This document shows, piece by piece, positions 42,217-49,855 of a DNA stretch of 64,000 nucleotides (position 1 is the first letter of the stretch; each line of letters opens with the position of its first letter). The translations under genes were made by a program, and so were the position numbers. The DNA lies in assembly GCA_031264245.1 (NCBI GenBank), contig JAISEG010000002.1, positions 1-64,000 on the forward strand, written 5' to 3'. The notes under the pieces are model-generated. The model was not told the DNA's origin, made no database searches, and saw only the letters and a list, made by a program, of their open reading frames with translations. The stretch comes from Oscillospiraceae bacterium. GTDB lineage: Bacteria > Bacillota > Clostridia > Oscillospirales > JAAYOS01.

Positions 42217-42245
42217 TTGCAAAACCGTAAAAAAGATAATATAAT
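42217..42245 (+). promoter_or_regulatory. Promoter for the chemoreceptor gene
   Basis: TTGCAA (42217-42222) and TATAAT (42240-42245), spacer 17 bp, about 59 bp before the ATG. Confidence 0.7.
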
Positions 42246-42303
42246 GTCAAAAAAGGTAAAATTATTTAAATAAAAAACACGTTAAAAGGAGAGATACCAC
42301 AGT

Positions 42304-44019
42304 ATGAACGCTATAAAAAACTTGAAAATCAGGTCAAAGCTGTTTCTTGGGTTTGGAATTATCACGATCCTAACCCTCATAGTCGGCGCGCTTGGATGTA
42401 TCGGCACCTTGATGATCTCAGGAAATGAGACCTATCTGTATGACGGACCGATGCAGGCGATCATCCACTCGGAAAATTTGCTCACCGCAATCGACACACA
42501 GCGCATAAATTACCGCGACATGCTCATCCACATTGACGACAAGGCGCAATTTGACGGCGCGCACGCAAAATATAAAGCCGCGGCCGACGAGTTTACATAT
42601 AAGCTTGAGGAGTATAAAAAGGTCGGGGACGCGGGGGATTACGCTCAGGTCAAAAACATATACGAAAAGGTTTATCTGCCCAGTGTCAGCTCGCTTGAGG
42701 AGAGCCTTGTCGCCGGAAATAAAGCGCGTTCACTCCAAATAATTATAGATATACTGCCGGATATAACTCAGCTGAACAATGAAATAGACCAGATGATAAG
42801 CAACGCGGAGAAGCTCGCCGCCGACACTGATAAACAGGACACACAGTTAGGCAATGTTATTTTCGGCTGGATTTTGACGCTCTCGCTGCTTTCGGTAACC
42901 AGCGGGGTCTCCCTTGCCATTATAAACACGAATATAATCGCAAAGCCGGCGAATAAGCTTGTCGCGGCGGCGCACAGTATCGCGGATGGCAACCTGGATG
43001 CGGACACGGATATCGGGACAAGGGATGAGATCGGGGTTTTAGGAAACGCCTTTACCGACATGCTCCGCGCGTTTAAGGAGCAGGCGGAGGCGCTGGAAGC
43101 CATCGCAAACGGCGACTACACCGTCAGCATACGTGTCCGCTCGGACAAGGACGCGGTTAACCGGGCAATTTCGTCAATGCTGGACAAAAACAACGATGTG
43201 TTCAGCGAAATAGGCGCCTCCTCCTCCCAGGTGTCCATGGCCTCGCGGCAGATAGCCCAGGGCGCGCAGACCCTGGCCGCCGGTTCGACCGAGCAGGCCG
43301 CCTCCATACAGCAGCTGTCCGCGTCTGTAAATGAAATATTCGCCCAGGCGAAGATGAGCACGACCGAAGCGGAAAAAGCGTTGAACGACGTTCAAAAGGC
43401 GGGAGAATACATGCAGAAGAGCATGACCTCCATGGACAAGATGAACGAGGCCATGAGAGAGATAAACGAAAGCTCGCAGAGTATTTCCAAGGTAATCGCC
43501 GTTATCGACAACATCGCCTTCCAGACAAATATACTTGCCCTGAACGCCGCGGTCGAGGCGGCGCGCGCGGGGCAGCACGGGAAGGGCTTTGCCGTTGTCG
43601 CGGAGGAGGTTCGCAGCCTTGCGACAAAATCCGCGGCGGCCGCGGCGGAGACGGCTGTGCTTATCGAAACAAGCAACCAAAGGGTTGCGGAGGGCAGCAG
43701 GATAGCGAAGGAAACGGCGGAAAATTTGTCCGCTGTGGCTGAAATCGCGGGCGCAAACGCCGTGTCTATGAACGCCATCACACAAAATTCGAAGAATTCA
43801 AGTAACGCCATCTCCGAGGTCACACAGGGAATAAATCAGATTTCCACTGTGGTGCAGGGAAATTCCGCCACCTCCGAGCAGTCGGCGGCCGCGGCGGAGG
43901 AGATGTCCTCGCAGGCTCAAATGATGAGCGAGATGGTTTCGCGCTTCAAGCTTCGCGGCGGCTCGAACGTGAAAAACACACTTTATTTAGAGGATGACTT
44001 GACAAATCACCGGTTTTAG
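42304..44019 (+). CDS. Methyl-accepting chemotaxis protein
   Basis: 571-residue membrane chemoreceptor. Helix 1 (residues about 13-35) and helix 2 (about 185-210) flank an extracellular four-helix-bundle sensor of about 150 residues. A HAMP domain ([22 protein letters not shown]) follows, and then the signalling domain with the conserved hairpin tip [40 protein letters not shown]. There is no C-terminal CheR pentapeptide. The ligand is unknown. Only a cheC-like gene elsewhere in the window could belong to the same pathway. Confidence 0.93.
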   Translation: MNAIKNLKIRSKLFLGFGIITILTLIVGALGCIGTLMISGNETYLYDGPMQAIIHSENLLTAIDTQRINYRDMLIHIDDKAQFDGAHAKYKAAADEFTYKLEEYKKVGDAGDYAQVKNIYEKVYLPSVSSLEESLVAGNKARSLQIIIDILPDITQLNNEIDQMISNAEKLAADTDKQDTQLGNVIFGWILTLSLLSVTSGVSLAIINTNIIAKPANKLVAAAHSIADGNLDADTDIGTRDEIGVLGNAFTDMLRAFKEQAEALEAIANGDYTVSIRVRSDKDAVNRAISSMLDKNNDVFSEIGASSSQVSMASRQIAQGAQTLAAGSTEQAASIQQLSASVNEIFAQAKMSTTEAEKALNDVQKAGEYMQKSMTSMDKMNEAMREINESSQSISKVIAVIDNIAFQTNILALNAAVEAARAGQHGKGFAVVAEEVRSLATKSAAAAAETAVLIETSNQRVAEGSRIAKETAENLSAVAEIAGANAVSMNAITQNSKNSSNAISEVTQGINQISTVVQGNSATSEQSAAAAEEMSSQAQMMSEMVSRFKLRGGSNVKNTLYLEDDLTNHRF

Positions 44020-44050
44020 CCTTATTATATTAATATTATTTACGGGGAAG

Positions 44051-44084
44051 AGCGGCTCCGCTGCCACAAAGGCAGGAGCCGCTT
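44051..44084 (+). terminator. Hairpin downstream of the chemoreceptor gene
   Basis: AGCGGCTCC ... GGAGCCGCT with an additional GCTGCC/GGCA pairing. No U-run follows, so it may only attenuate readthrough into the next gene, which starts 24 bp later. Confidence 0.5.
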
Positions 44085-44107
44085 GTCCGTGAAAGGAAAA
44101 AGCTGGT

Positions 44108-44644
44108 ATGCCGGAGGAACATAGGGCAGTCAAGCTGCTTGCGATGGTTGGCGCCGCGGCGGCGCTTTTGATAATTCTCACCCTCGAGCTGATGATGGCG
44201 GCAGGTATTTTGCCCTACGGCGAGAATACCGTTATCCGCACGTTCGGCGCGAGGGCGAAGGATTTTGAGAAGGTCGCGGAGTATATGCTTACGTTGGATA
44301 ATCACACAATTTACCGCCTGGATTTTTCCACCCGGGAGCTGTATAAGACCGGGTCGGGAAATGAAAAATACATAATCAGCGACAGGACAGGACGCCGGAA
44401 TATGTATTCCTCCGGCGACGCCGCGGTGGACAGCGCAATCGAGGGCGTGTTCTCCGCGAAGCGACCCGACTACATAACGCGAAACGGCGACGCTGTGATT
44501 TTCTACATGTCCGGCTCGCTGTCCCGGGGGTCGCGGGGCATCCTGTTCGCGCCGGACTCCGTACCCGCCCCGCTTGCCCGGGGGAAGGTCGCCGCTGTCC
44601 CGGGCGACGCCGGCTGGTACTACTTTGAGGAATCGCCCGAATAG
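44108..44644 (+). CDS. Membrane-anchored hypothetical protein, 178 residues
   Basis: One N-terminal membrane helix (LLAMVGAAAALLIILTLELMM), then an extracytoplasmic domain with YRLDFSTRELYKTG and YISDRTGRR-like segments. Unrecognised. It is downstream of the chemoreceptor in the same direction and could be co-transcribed. A strong terminator follows. Confidence 0.6.
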   Translation: MPEEHRAVKLLAMVGAAAALLIILTLELMMAAGILPYGENTVIRTFGARAKDFEKVAEYMLTLDNHTIYRLDFSTRELYKTGSGNEKYIISDRTGRRNMYSSGDAAVDSAIEGVFSAKRPDYITRNGDAVIFYMSGSLSRGSRGILFAPDSVPAPLARGKVAAVPGDAGWYYFEESPE

Positions 44645-44650
44645 CGCCCG

Positions 44651-44704
44651 CCCCCGCAAAAACACTCCCCGCCGCGTAAGCGGCGGGGAGTGTTTTTGCG
44701 GGGG
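44651..44704. terminator. Strong terminator after the 178-residue gene
   Basis: Perfect 25-bp arms (CCCCCGCAAAAACACTCCCC-GCCGC) with a GTAA loop. The arm's T-run TTTTT occurs within the right half. Confidence 0.8.
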
Positions 44705-44737
44705 CGCCCTGCAGGGGTTTTACCTGCCGTCCCCCAA

Positions 44738-45005
44738 CTCTCAACTCTCAACTGTCAATTGTCAACTGGGGGACGGCGGACGCGCGATGCGCGCCCCTAC
44801 AAGCAATCATCCCTCCTCCCGTTCTCCGTCCCCAACTGTCCACTGTCCACTGTCAATTGTCAACTGACGCGTCCCCCAATTGTCAACTGTCAACTGGGGG
44901 ACGGCGGACGCGCGATGCGCGCCCCTACAAGAAATCATCCCTCCTCCCGTTCTCCGTCCCCAACTGTCCACTGTCAACTGTCAACTGTCAACTGACAACT
45001 GTCCA
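44738..45005. repeat. Heptad array M with two cores
   Basis: Two full cores (44767-44834, 44896-44962) alternating with CAACTGTC-type units. No gene is seen in 44645-44980. It gives the stop and last residues of the small phage gene at 44981. Confidence 0.9.
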
Positions 45006-45193
45006 TCGTATTGCCTGAGCAGGTTTTTTGCGATGGAGCATTGCCCCCATCTATATTCGTCCGCGCACAGCACATATACATATTCCCGTCTCGCCTTGGC
45101 GGACGCGAAATCCAGCCGTCCCCCCTCGCAGAAAACCCTGCGCTTTTCCACCAGCTCATACTTGTAAAAAGGACACGCGTATATCAAAGCCAT
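44981..45193 (-). CDS. Small cysteine-containing phage protein
   Basis: 70 residues: ALIYACPFYKYE ... VFCEGGRLDFASAKARREYVYVLCADEYRWGQCSIAKNLLRQY. Four to five cysteines could bind zinc. The pattern (CPFYKYE, CEGG, ARREYV, C) is familiar from replication regions of clostridial phages; the function is unknown. The final residues GQLSVDS and the TGA stop come from heptad array M. It is the last gene of the minus-strand replication module. Confidence 0.6.
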   Translation of the reverse strand: MALIYACPFYKYELVEKRRVFCEGGRLDFASAKARREYVYVLCADEYRWGQCSIAKNLLRQYDGQLSVDS

Positions 45194-45197
45194 GGTA

Positions 45198-45734
45198 TTA
45201 CCTCCCTTCCCTTTTCCTTTCTGTTTCCGCTATTTCCGCAATTGCCTCCCTCACGCTTTCGGGGAGGATGTGCCCCGCGCCTTCAAGCTCTCGCTCGGTT
45301 TCATACAGCTTTATAAAGTGCGCCCGGTCGGCTGTCTGGTTTTCCGAGCGGCACAGCTCCGCGTAGCCCATCGCGTGTACCACCCTTCCGGTAAGAGCGT
45401 CCATGCTGTCCAGCGCCATGCCGCCCCTTGCGTAGCCGTAGGTCCTCACCGCGCGCAGCACCGTCTCCCACGCCTGAGCCGGGGTTTGGAGGCTGCCGAA
45501 CAGTATCTCGTTTGCGAGCCGCCTTATTTCCCCCGCCGACGGCGCGAAGCTTGAAACGTTTTGCACCGCGTATTTCCTTACCGCCGTCTGCGCCACCCGA
45601 AAATCTATGTCCGAAAGTATGCTGTGAAGGACCTCTATGTTGTACCGCACCTCCGCGGGGTCGCTGGGTATGCGGTAGGAGGTGTATATCGCGGACAGCA
45701 TGGTCATAATTTTTCCTGTTTCAGCCTTTGTCAT
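45198..45734 (-). CDS. Phage replicative helicase loader/inhibitor-like protein
   Basis: 178 residues, helical. The N-terminal region (LSAIYTSYRIPSDPAEVRYNIEVLHSILSDIDF) and APSAGEIRRLANE resemble the G39P/helicase-loader family that delivers the replicative helicase during phage DNA replication. The start follows GGAG. It is 7 bp downstream of the DnaD-like gene, as in phage replication modules. Confidence 0.65.
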   Translation of the reverse strand: MTKAETGKIMTMLSAIYTSYRIPSDPAEVRYNIEVLHSILSDIDFRVAQTAVRKYAVQNVSSFAPSAGEIRRLANEILFGSLQTPAQAWETVLRAVRTYGYARGGMALDSMDALTGRVVHAMGYAELCRSENQTADRAHFIKLYETERELEGAGHILPESVREAIAEIAETERKREGR

Positions 45735-45741
45735 ATGTCAG

Positions 45742-46398
45742 TTACTCCAGCTCCCCTATCACCGCCGCCGCCGCGCCGAGCCTTGAATAGCCCGCGCCGC
45801 CGGAGCGCTTCGAGCCGCCGCTCCTTTCCCAGCTTATCACCTTCTGCTTCCAGCTTTTCACCTTGTCCCCCTTGCTGTCCACCCAGCCCGCCGCCTCGAA
45901 GTAGTCGAAAAACCTGTCCGGGTCAACGCCGTTTCCCCGTTTTTCGCAGTATTCCCGCACCTCCTCCCGGGCGGGCGGTTCAAATTCTACCCTTCCGCCG
46001 GTCCCCGGCACCGCCCGCGCCGAAGCCGCTCCCGGTTCTCCGTCCGTGCCGCCGGTCTCCGGGAACACAGGCAGGGTAAGCGGGGAGGGCCTGTTTATCT
46101 TCTGGTGCTTTTTAAAGTTGCGGATGAGGTAATACTGCTGCTTTCCCTCCACATATATGGAAATAAGCCCGAGCTGCTCCAGCTTTAGCAGGCCCTCCCG
46201 TATCCTCCTTGCGGTAATCGAGTCGTACGGAAATATATCAGCCTTGATAAGCTTGGGGCTTGCCCTGCCCACGCCGCTGTCCTCCGCGAAGCTCCACAGC
46301 CCGATAAACAGCAGCCTTTCCTCGTACCGGCACTTCCCTATCTTCTCATCCCGCCAGAAGTCCGGCGCTATCATCCTTTTCCTCGGCGTATTTATCAC
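45742..46398 (-). CDS. Phage replisome organiser (DnaD-type N-terminus)
   Basis: 218 residues. The N-terminal winged helix RKRMIAPDFWRDEKIGKCRYEERLLFIGLW, then DIFPYDSITARRIREGLLKLEQLGLI, is the replisome-organiser N-terminal domain that binds the origin. A proline/glycine linker follows and a C-terminal DnaB-binding-type domain (YCEKRGNGVDPDRFFDYFEAAGWVDSKGDKVKSWKQKV). The frame begins at GTG 46398; ATG 46374 with GAGG upstream is an alternative. A phage replication origin may lie nearby, but no clear iterons are seen. Confidence 0.75.
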   Translation of the reverse strand: MINTPRKRMIAPDFWRDEKIGKCRYEERLLFIGLWSFAEDSGVGRASPKLIKADIFPYDSITARRIREGLLKLEQLGLISIYVEGKQQYYLIRNFKKHQKINRPSPLTLPVFPETGGTDGEPGAASARAVPGTGGRVEFEPPAREEVREYCEKRGNGVDPDRFFDYFEAAGWVDSKGDKVKSWKQKVISWERSGGSKRSGGAGYSRLGAAAAVIGELE

Positions 46399-46414
46399 TT
46401 CCCAATACTAAGTA

Positions 46415-46651
46415 TCATTCATAGAGCCAGCTCAAAAATTCCTCTTCCCTGTCCCCGACAAAGTTGTCTATCAGATCGGCGTCTATGACCATCGCGTACC
46501 TGAGAAAGTCATGCAGATAATTTTCCTTTACGTACCGCGCCTTATCCTCGGCCGTAGGGGGTAAACGCCTGCCGCCGCCCGGCGGCGCGCCCCATTTCAA
46601 AAGCGAAGCGGTCACCGGATGGTCAGGCGGCGCGCTGCAGTCATGCTTCAT
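46415..46651 (-). CDS. Small phage-module protein, 78 residues
   Basis: Unrecognised. Pro/Gly-rich N-terminal half, then a helical acidic C-terminal half (ENYLHDFLRYAMVIDADLIDNFVGDREEEFLSWLYE). It starts after AGAGGACA and is followed closely by the DnaD-like gene on the same strand, so it is probably the first gene of the replication module. Confidence 0.5.
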   Translation of the reverse strand: MKHDCSAPPDHPVTASLLKWGAPPGGGRRLPPTAEDKARYVKENYLHDFLRYAMVIDADLIDNFVGDREEEFLSWLYE

Positions 46652-46762
46652 ATTTTATGTCCTCTTGTATATATTTCCTGTTTTGCGAAATAATTAAAGC
46701 AGCGAGGTTTAGTTGGGGGGCAATACTCCGAAATATAAATTTTAACTTGAAGGAGAGGTATT

Positions 46763-46900
46763 ATGCCAAAGGACAGCAAATCCGGTTCAAAATCAGCAAA
46801 GAAGATAAAGGGCGGGGGCAACAAAAAGAACGACGCTCCAAACTTCTTCCCGTCCGATTCGGACAATGACTTTTCACAGGCGCGGGGAAAGGGGATATAG
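46763..46900 (+). CDS. Small basic protein, 45 residues
   Basis: Short gene with a strong AGGAGAGG site. The product (MPKDSKSGSKSAKKIKGGG ... APNFFPSDSDNDF ... QARGKGI) is Lys/Ser/Gly-rich at the N-terminus and ends with a conserved-looking ARGKGI. It is followed after 5 bp by the 53-residue gene, so the two are a unit. The build is similar to small spore or nucleic-acid-binding proteins. Function unknown. Confidence 0.55.
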   Translation: MPKDSKSGSKSAKKIKGGGNKKNDAPNFFPSDSDNDFSQARGKGI

Positions 46901-46905
46901 CGGCT

Positions 46906-47067
46906 ATGGCTAAAAAGGGTATGCGAAGACCTGACCCGGAGCAGCCTCACGGCACCGAAAGCAACCGTATACAGCACTTTCCCAAAAACGAAGTGACCCC
47001 GGTTCCCGAGCTTCAGGGAAAAGCAAAATCAAAAAACCAAAAAAGCAAGCCGGTGATTCTGCCGTAG
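46906..47067 (+). CDS. Small basic protein, 53 residues
   Basis: Begins MAKKGMRRPDPEQPHGTES, then FPKNEVTPVPELQGKAKSKNQKSKPVILP. It is strongly basic, Pro-rich and without hydrophobic helices, so probably disordered. I recall similar MAKKGMKRPD ... VPExQGKAK proteins in other clostridia, usually with a partner like the 45-residue gene upstream. Role unknown. A perfect hairpin terminator follows at 47076. Confidence 0.55.
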   Translation: MAKKGMRRPDPEQPHGTESNRIQHFPKNEVTPVPELQGKAKSKNQKSKPVILP

Positions 47068-47075
47068 CATTAATT

Positions 47076-47105
47076 CGGCAATGCCGTCCATGGACGGCAT
47101 TGCCG
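47076..47105 (+). terminator. Terminator after the two small basic genes
   Basis: CGGCAATGCCGTCCA directly followed by its complement, a 30-bp perfect palindrome 8 bp after the stop codon. Confidence 0.65.
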
Positions 47106-47431
47106 TCAACTGACAATCCCCCGTCCCCAACTGTCAATTGTCCACTGTCCACTGTCCACTGTCAACTGACAACTGGGGGACGGCGGACGCGCGGGTGCGC
47201 GCCCCTACAAGCAATCGTCTCCCCACCCGTTCTCCGTCCCCAACTGTCCATTGTCCACTGTCAACTGTCAACTGACAACTGGGGGACGGCGGACGCGCAA
47301 TGCGCGCCCCTACAAGCAATCGTCTCCCCACCCTTCCCCCGTCTCCAACTGTCAACTGTCCACTCTCAACTCTCAACTGACAATCCCCCAATTGTCCATT
47401 GTCCACTCTCCACTCTCAACTGTCAACTGAC
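47105..47431. repeat. Heptad array N with two cores
   Basis: Two full cores (47174-47242, 47280-47348) and CAACTGTC-type units on all sides. The whole gap 47068-47432 is repeat DNA apart from the terminator. Confidence 0.9.
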
Positions 47432-47432
47432 G

Positions 47433-47630
47433 CTATCTGTAGAAGCTTGTCCATTTAAAGCCCAAAACCTTTGCCACCTTTTTCGCTATCCTTCCCGAGA
47501 TATTTTTCCCTCTCGCGCCGGACTCCAGCTGCGCGTAATAGCTCTGTGAAATACCCGCCTTTTTTGCGACGTCCTTTTGCCTCAGCCCTGCCGTTTTTCT
47601 TGTTGTTATCAACCAAGCTCTCTCTTCCAT
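47433..47630 (-). CDS. Cro/C1-type small regulator
   Basis: 65-residue helix-turn-helix protein: LITTRKTAGLRQKDVAKKAGISQSYYAQLESGARGKNISGRIAKKVAKVLGFKW. It is a stand-alone XRE domain, as in phage Cro proteins. It is transcribed away from the longer XRE repressor at 47903, with a shared control region between them. Confidence 0.82.
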   Translation of the reverse strand: MEERAWLITTRKTAGLRQKDVAKKAGISQSYYAQLESGARGKNISGRIAKKVAKVLGFKWTSFYR

Positions 47631-47711
47631 ATGACCTCACCGCGAACCACATATAGAGGTTCGCAACCCCTCTTTCGTTATTTTCTGGGAATCAAATTAC
47701 ATATTGTGGTT

Positions 47712-47740
47712 ATAATAGCACTTAATCCTCCGCATGTCAA
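47712..47740 (-). promoter_or_regulatory. Promoter for the Cro-like gene with operator-like repeats
   Basis: Minus-strand TTGACA (47740-47735) and TATTAT (47717-47712), spacer 17 bp. Two direct repeats, ATTGTGGTTATAA (47703-47715) and ATTGTGGTAATAT (47746-47758), flank it and could be operators for the XRE proteins. Confidence 0.65.
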
Positions 47741-47902
47741 TACTAATTGTGGTAATATTCATAAAAATAATATTTCTTTTCTTGCTTTGTATTGCTTTTT
47801 GTGATTAAATTAAGACACACTAATATTTGGTATTTCCCCGCGATTACAGGTTTTCAGCCCGACCGGCAGACACGAACAGGCTGACTGTGGAAAGGAGCAA
47901 GC

Positions 47903-48256
47903 ATGTTTCGGTTTCGTATAAAAGCTCTTCGAAAGGAAAAAGGCTATTCCCAGTCCGAGCTTGCAAAAATAATAGGAATCTCCCAGTCCGCGGTCGCGAG
48001 CTGGGAGTCAGGCGTGCGCATTCCCACCTCGGACACCTTGCAGCAGCTGGCGGAATTTTTCGAGGTATCGGTGGATTATCTGCTTGGAAGAAGCGGCGAC
48101 CGCGACATAAGGCCGCTGGCGGCGGACGGGCAGGATACCTTCGTCGCGATCGGCAGAAACGGCAAGGTAGTGAAAATGGAGCTTACCGATGAAAAGATGA
48201 AAATCCTTCTTTCAATCATTGACGCGCTGAACAACGACAACGACCCCCAGCTTTAA
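47903..48256 (+). CDS. XRE family repressor
   Basis: 117 residues. N-terminal helix-turn-helix RIKALRKEKGYSQSELAKIIGISQSAVASWESGVRIPTSDTLQQLAEFFEVSVDYLLG, then a short C-terminal segment (VKMELTDEKMKILLSIIDALN) that may dimerise. It is divergent from the Cro-like gene and next to an ImmA-like protease gene, a typical switch arrangement of mobile elements. Confidence 0.88.
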   Translation: MFRFRIKALRKEKGYSQSELAKIIGISQSAVASWESGVRIPTSDTLQQLAEFFEVSVDYLLGRSGDRDIRPLAADGQDTFVAIGRNGKVVKMELTDEKMKILLSIIDALNNDNDPQL

Positions 48257-48290
48257 GGGCGGATACTATTGCCGCCCCGGTTAAACCCCG

Positions 48291-48920
48291 CTATTTTCTG
48301 TTTAAAAGTATGTAGTCGGTAAACAGGTAATACAACTCCCTTTCCAGCTCTGAGCGGAGGAAATAAGCGTCGTTTTTCTTCCTCCCCCGCTCCTCCCTTT
48401 CATAGTGCAGAAGCACCCTCTTCCACCTCATATGGGCGGATTCATAGCTGATGTTGCACAGCTCGGCTATATCCTCCACACACCGCGCGTTGAGCCCCCA
48501 GAGCACACAGGACGGGGCAAGCAGCCTTGAGGCAAAGACATTGGCTTCGTGCTCGTCGCTTTCATATGCCCGCTCGGATTCAAACCTGATTTTGTTGTAC
48601 CGCTCCGGGTCACAGTGTCCCAGCAGGATATGTCCCAGCTCGTGGGCGACGGTAAAGCGCTGCCGTCCTATGCTGCATTTCTGGTTGTAAAAGATGATTC
48701 CTCCGACGGTGAATCCGTCAGTTTGATGCGATAAATCCAAAATTAGTTGCTTTGATATTATTTTGCTCATATTTGCGTAGCTCACGACCCGGATACCTTC
48801 CCTTTTACAAATATTTGCCGCGCTGACGGGCAACTCGCGGACATTGTGCTTAATCAGTGTTTTAAACGCGATATCACATGCTTTTACATAGCTTTTATAG
48901 TGGATTTGTCGCACCCCCAA
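48291..48920 (-). CDS. ImmA/IrrE family metallopeptidase
   Basis: 209 residues. The HExxH-type zinc site is AHELGHILLGH, and the C-terminal part is a helical domain (LLAPSCVLWGLNARCVEDIAELCNISYESAHMRWKR) seen in this family. Such proteases cleave XRE repressors of mobile elements on DNA damage; the neighbouring XRE protein is the likely target. It is convergent with that gene. Confidence 0.88.
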   Translation of the reverse strand: MGVRQIHYKSYVKACDIAFKTLIKHNVRELPVSAANICKREGIRVVSYANMSKIISKQLILDLSHQTDGFTVGGIIFYNQKCSIGRQRFTVAHELGHILLGHCDPERYNKIRFESERAYESDEHEANVFASRLLAPSCVLWGLNARCVEDIAELCNISYESAHMRWKRVLLHYEREERGRKKNDAYFLRSELERELYYLFTDYILLNRK

Positions 48921-48951
48921 TCTAACGACAGAGGCTTTTACAGAAGCTGCT

Positions 48952-48985
48952 AATTTTTGGTATATTTGATAACATTACCAAAATT
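48952..48985. promoter_or_regulatory. Operator-like inverted repeat between the ImmA-like and 49080 genes
   Basis: TTTTTGGTAT - 10 bp - ATTACCAAAA, located between divergent start regions. A direct repeat TTTGGTTCACATC follows at 49013-49041. The binding protein is unknown. Confidence 0.45.
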
Positions 48986-49079
48986 TTATATATTTTTAAA
49001 GCGGAATCATCAATTTTGGTTCACATCTTTGGTTCACATCGGCAACAAATCCGCCACATCAAACGGAGAGGAAACGAGT

Positions 49080-49754
49080 ATGCGTATAAACAAGAAGAAA
49101 TACACACCCGGTTATTCAGCTGATGAAATAAACGAAATACGCTTTATGACCCGGGAAATAGAAAGCATACAGGCGGAGTTTGAGCGCGCCGCGAGCCCCG
49201 ATATACGCTTTGCTTTCTCTGATTATATAACATTCGTTATAAGGCATGAATGCGACAAATATTTTAACACCGCAAACGCGCTCTACACCGCAAATTACGC
49301 TGATTTTAATTACTTTTATCTGGGTGAGATCAAGGATATACTCTTGACTGAGGACGCCCGGTACAGCGGGCTTGCGGCAAAGCGGGTGAAGGAATATGTG
49401 GTGGATTTCTTCTTTGAGCAGCCGCCCAGCATGTTTGAAACAAGCCGGTTTTATTGCTCGGGCGAGGTATTCGCAAAGCACGCGGAGGACGTGTTTATCA
49501 GATTGCATCTCCTCCGGTCGGACAAGCTGCATACCATTTCCTATCTCTACAGCAGGCTTTGCCGGGATGACAGGCTCGCGGGGCGCTGTGACCGGCTTAC
49601 ATATTTGCTTCGCCAGTGTATCGCGCTGACAAGCCCGCTCACTCCGCTGCGCAATTGCCTTGTGGATATACTGGAGCAAACGGTGGAAAACCCTGTTACC
49701 TCCAAGACAAAGGCGCTGTGTATACTGAACGGCTGCAACGACATCGGGCTCTAA
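49080..49754 (+). CDS. Hypothetical protein, 224 residues
   Basis: Unrecognised, soluble, helical, with many Arg/Tyr/Phe residues (FTREIES-type N-terminus, FAFSDYITFVIRHECDKYFNTANALYTANYADFNYFYLGE). ATG 49080 follows GAGAGGAAACG; the longer frame from 48957 crosses the operator region. It is divergent from the ImmA-like gene. A strong terminator is at 49794. Codon use is less GC-rich than the neighbours, consistent with a mobile-element cargo gene. Confidence 0.6.
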   Translation: MRINKKKYTPGYSADEINEIRFMTREIESIQAEFERAASPDIRFAFSDYITFVIRHECDKYFNTANALYTANYADFNYFYLGEIKDILLTEDARYSGLAAKRVKEYVVDFFFEQPPSMFETSRFYCSGEVFAKHAEDVFIRLHLLRSDKLHTISYLYSRLCRDDRLAGRCDRLTYLLRQCIALTSPLTPLRNCLVDILEQTVENPVTSKTKALCILNGCNDIGL

Positions 49755-49757
49755 TGG

Positions 49758-49784
49758 GGTCTCGATACCGCGTTATGATCTGAG
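49758..49784. repeat. 27-bp interspersed repeat, copy 2
   Basis: GGTCTCGATACCGCG followed by TTATGATCTGAG, three bases after the stop of the 224-residue gene. Copy 1 is at 21894-21920. Confidence 0.65.
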
Positions 49785-49793
49785 TCGGAAATA

Positions 49794-49844
49794 ACAAAAA
49801 AATCTCCCATGAAATCAAACTGATTTCATGGGAGATTTTTTTGT
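49794..49844. terminator. Strong bidirectional terminator
   Basis: 24-bp perfect arms from ACAAAAAAATCTCCC with an AAC loop and T-runs at both ends. It lies between the convergent 224-residue gene and the repeat-protein gene. Confidence 0.9.
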
Positions 49845-49855
49845 AACAAGAACCT

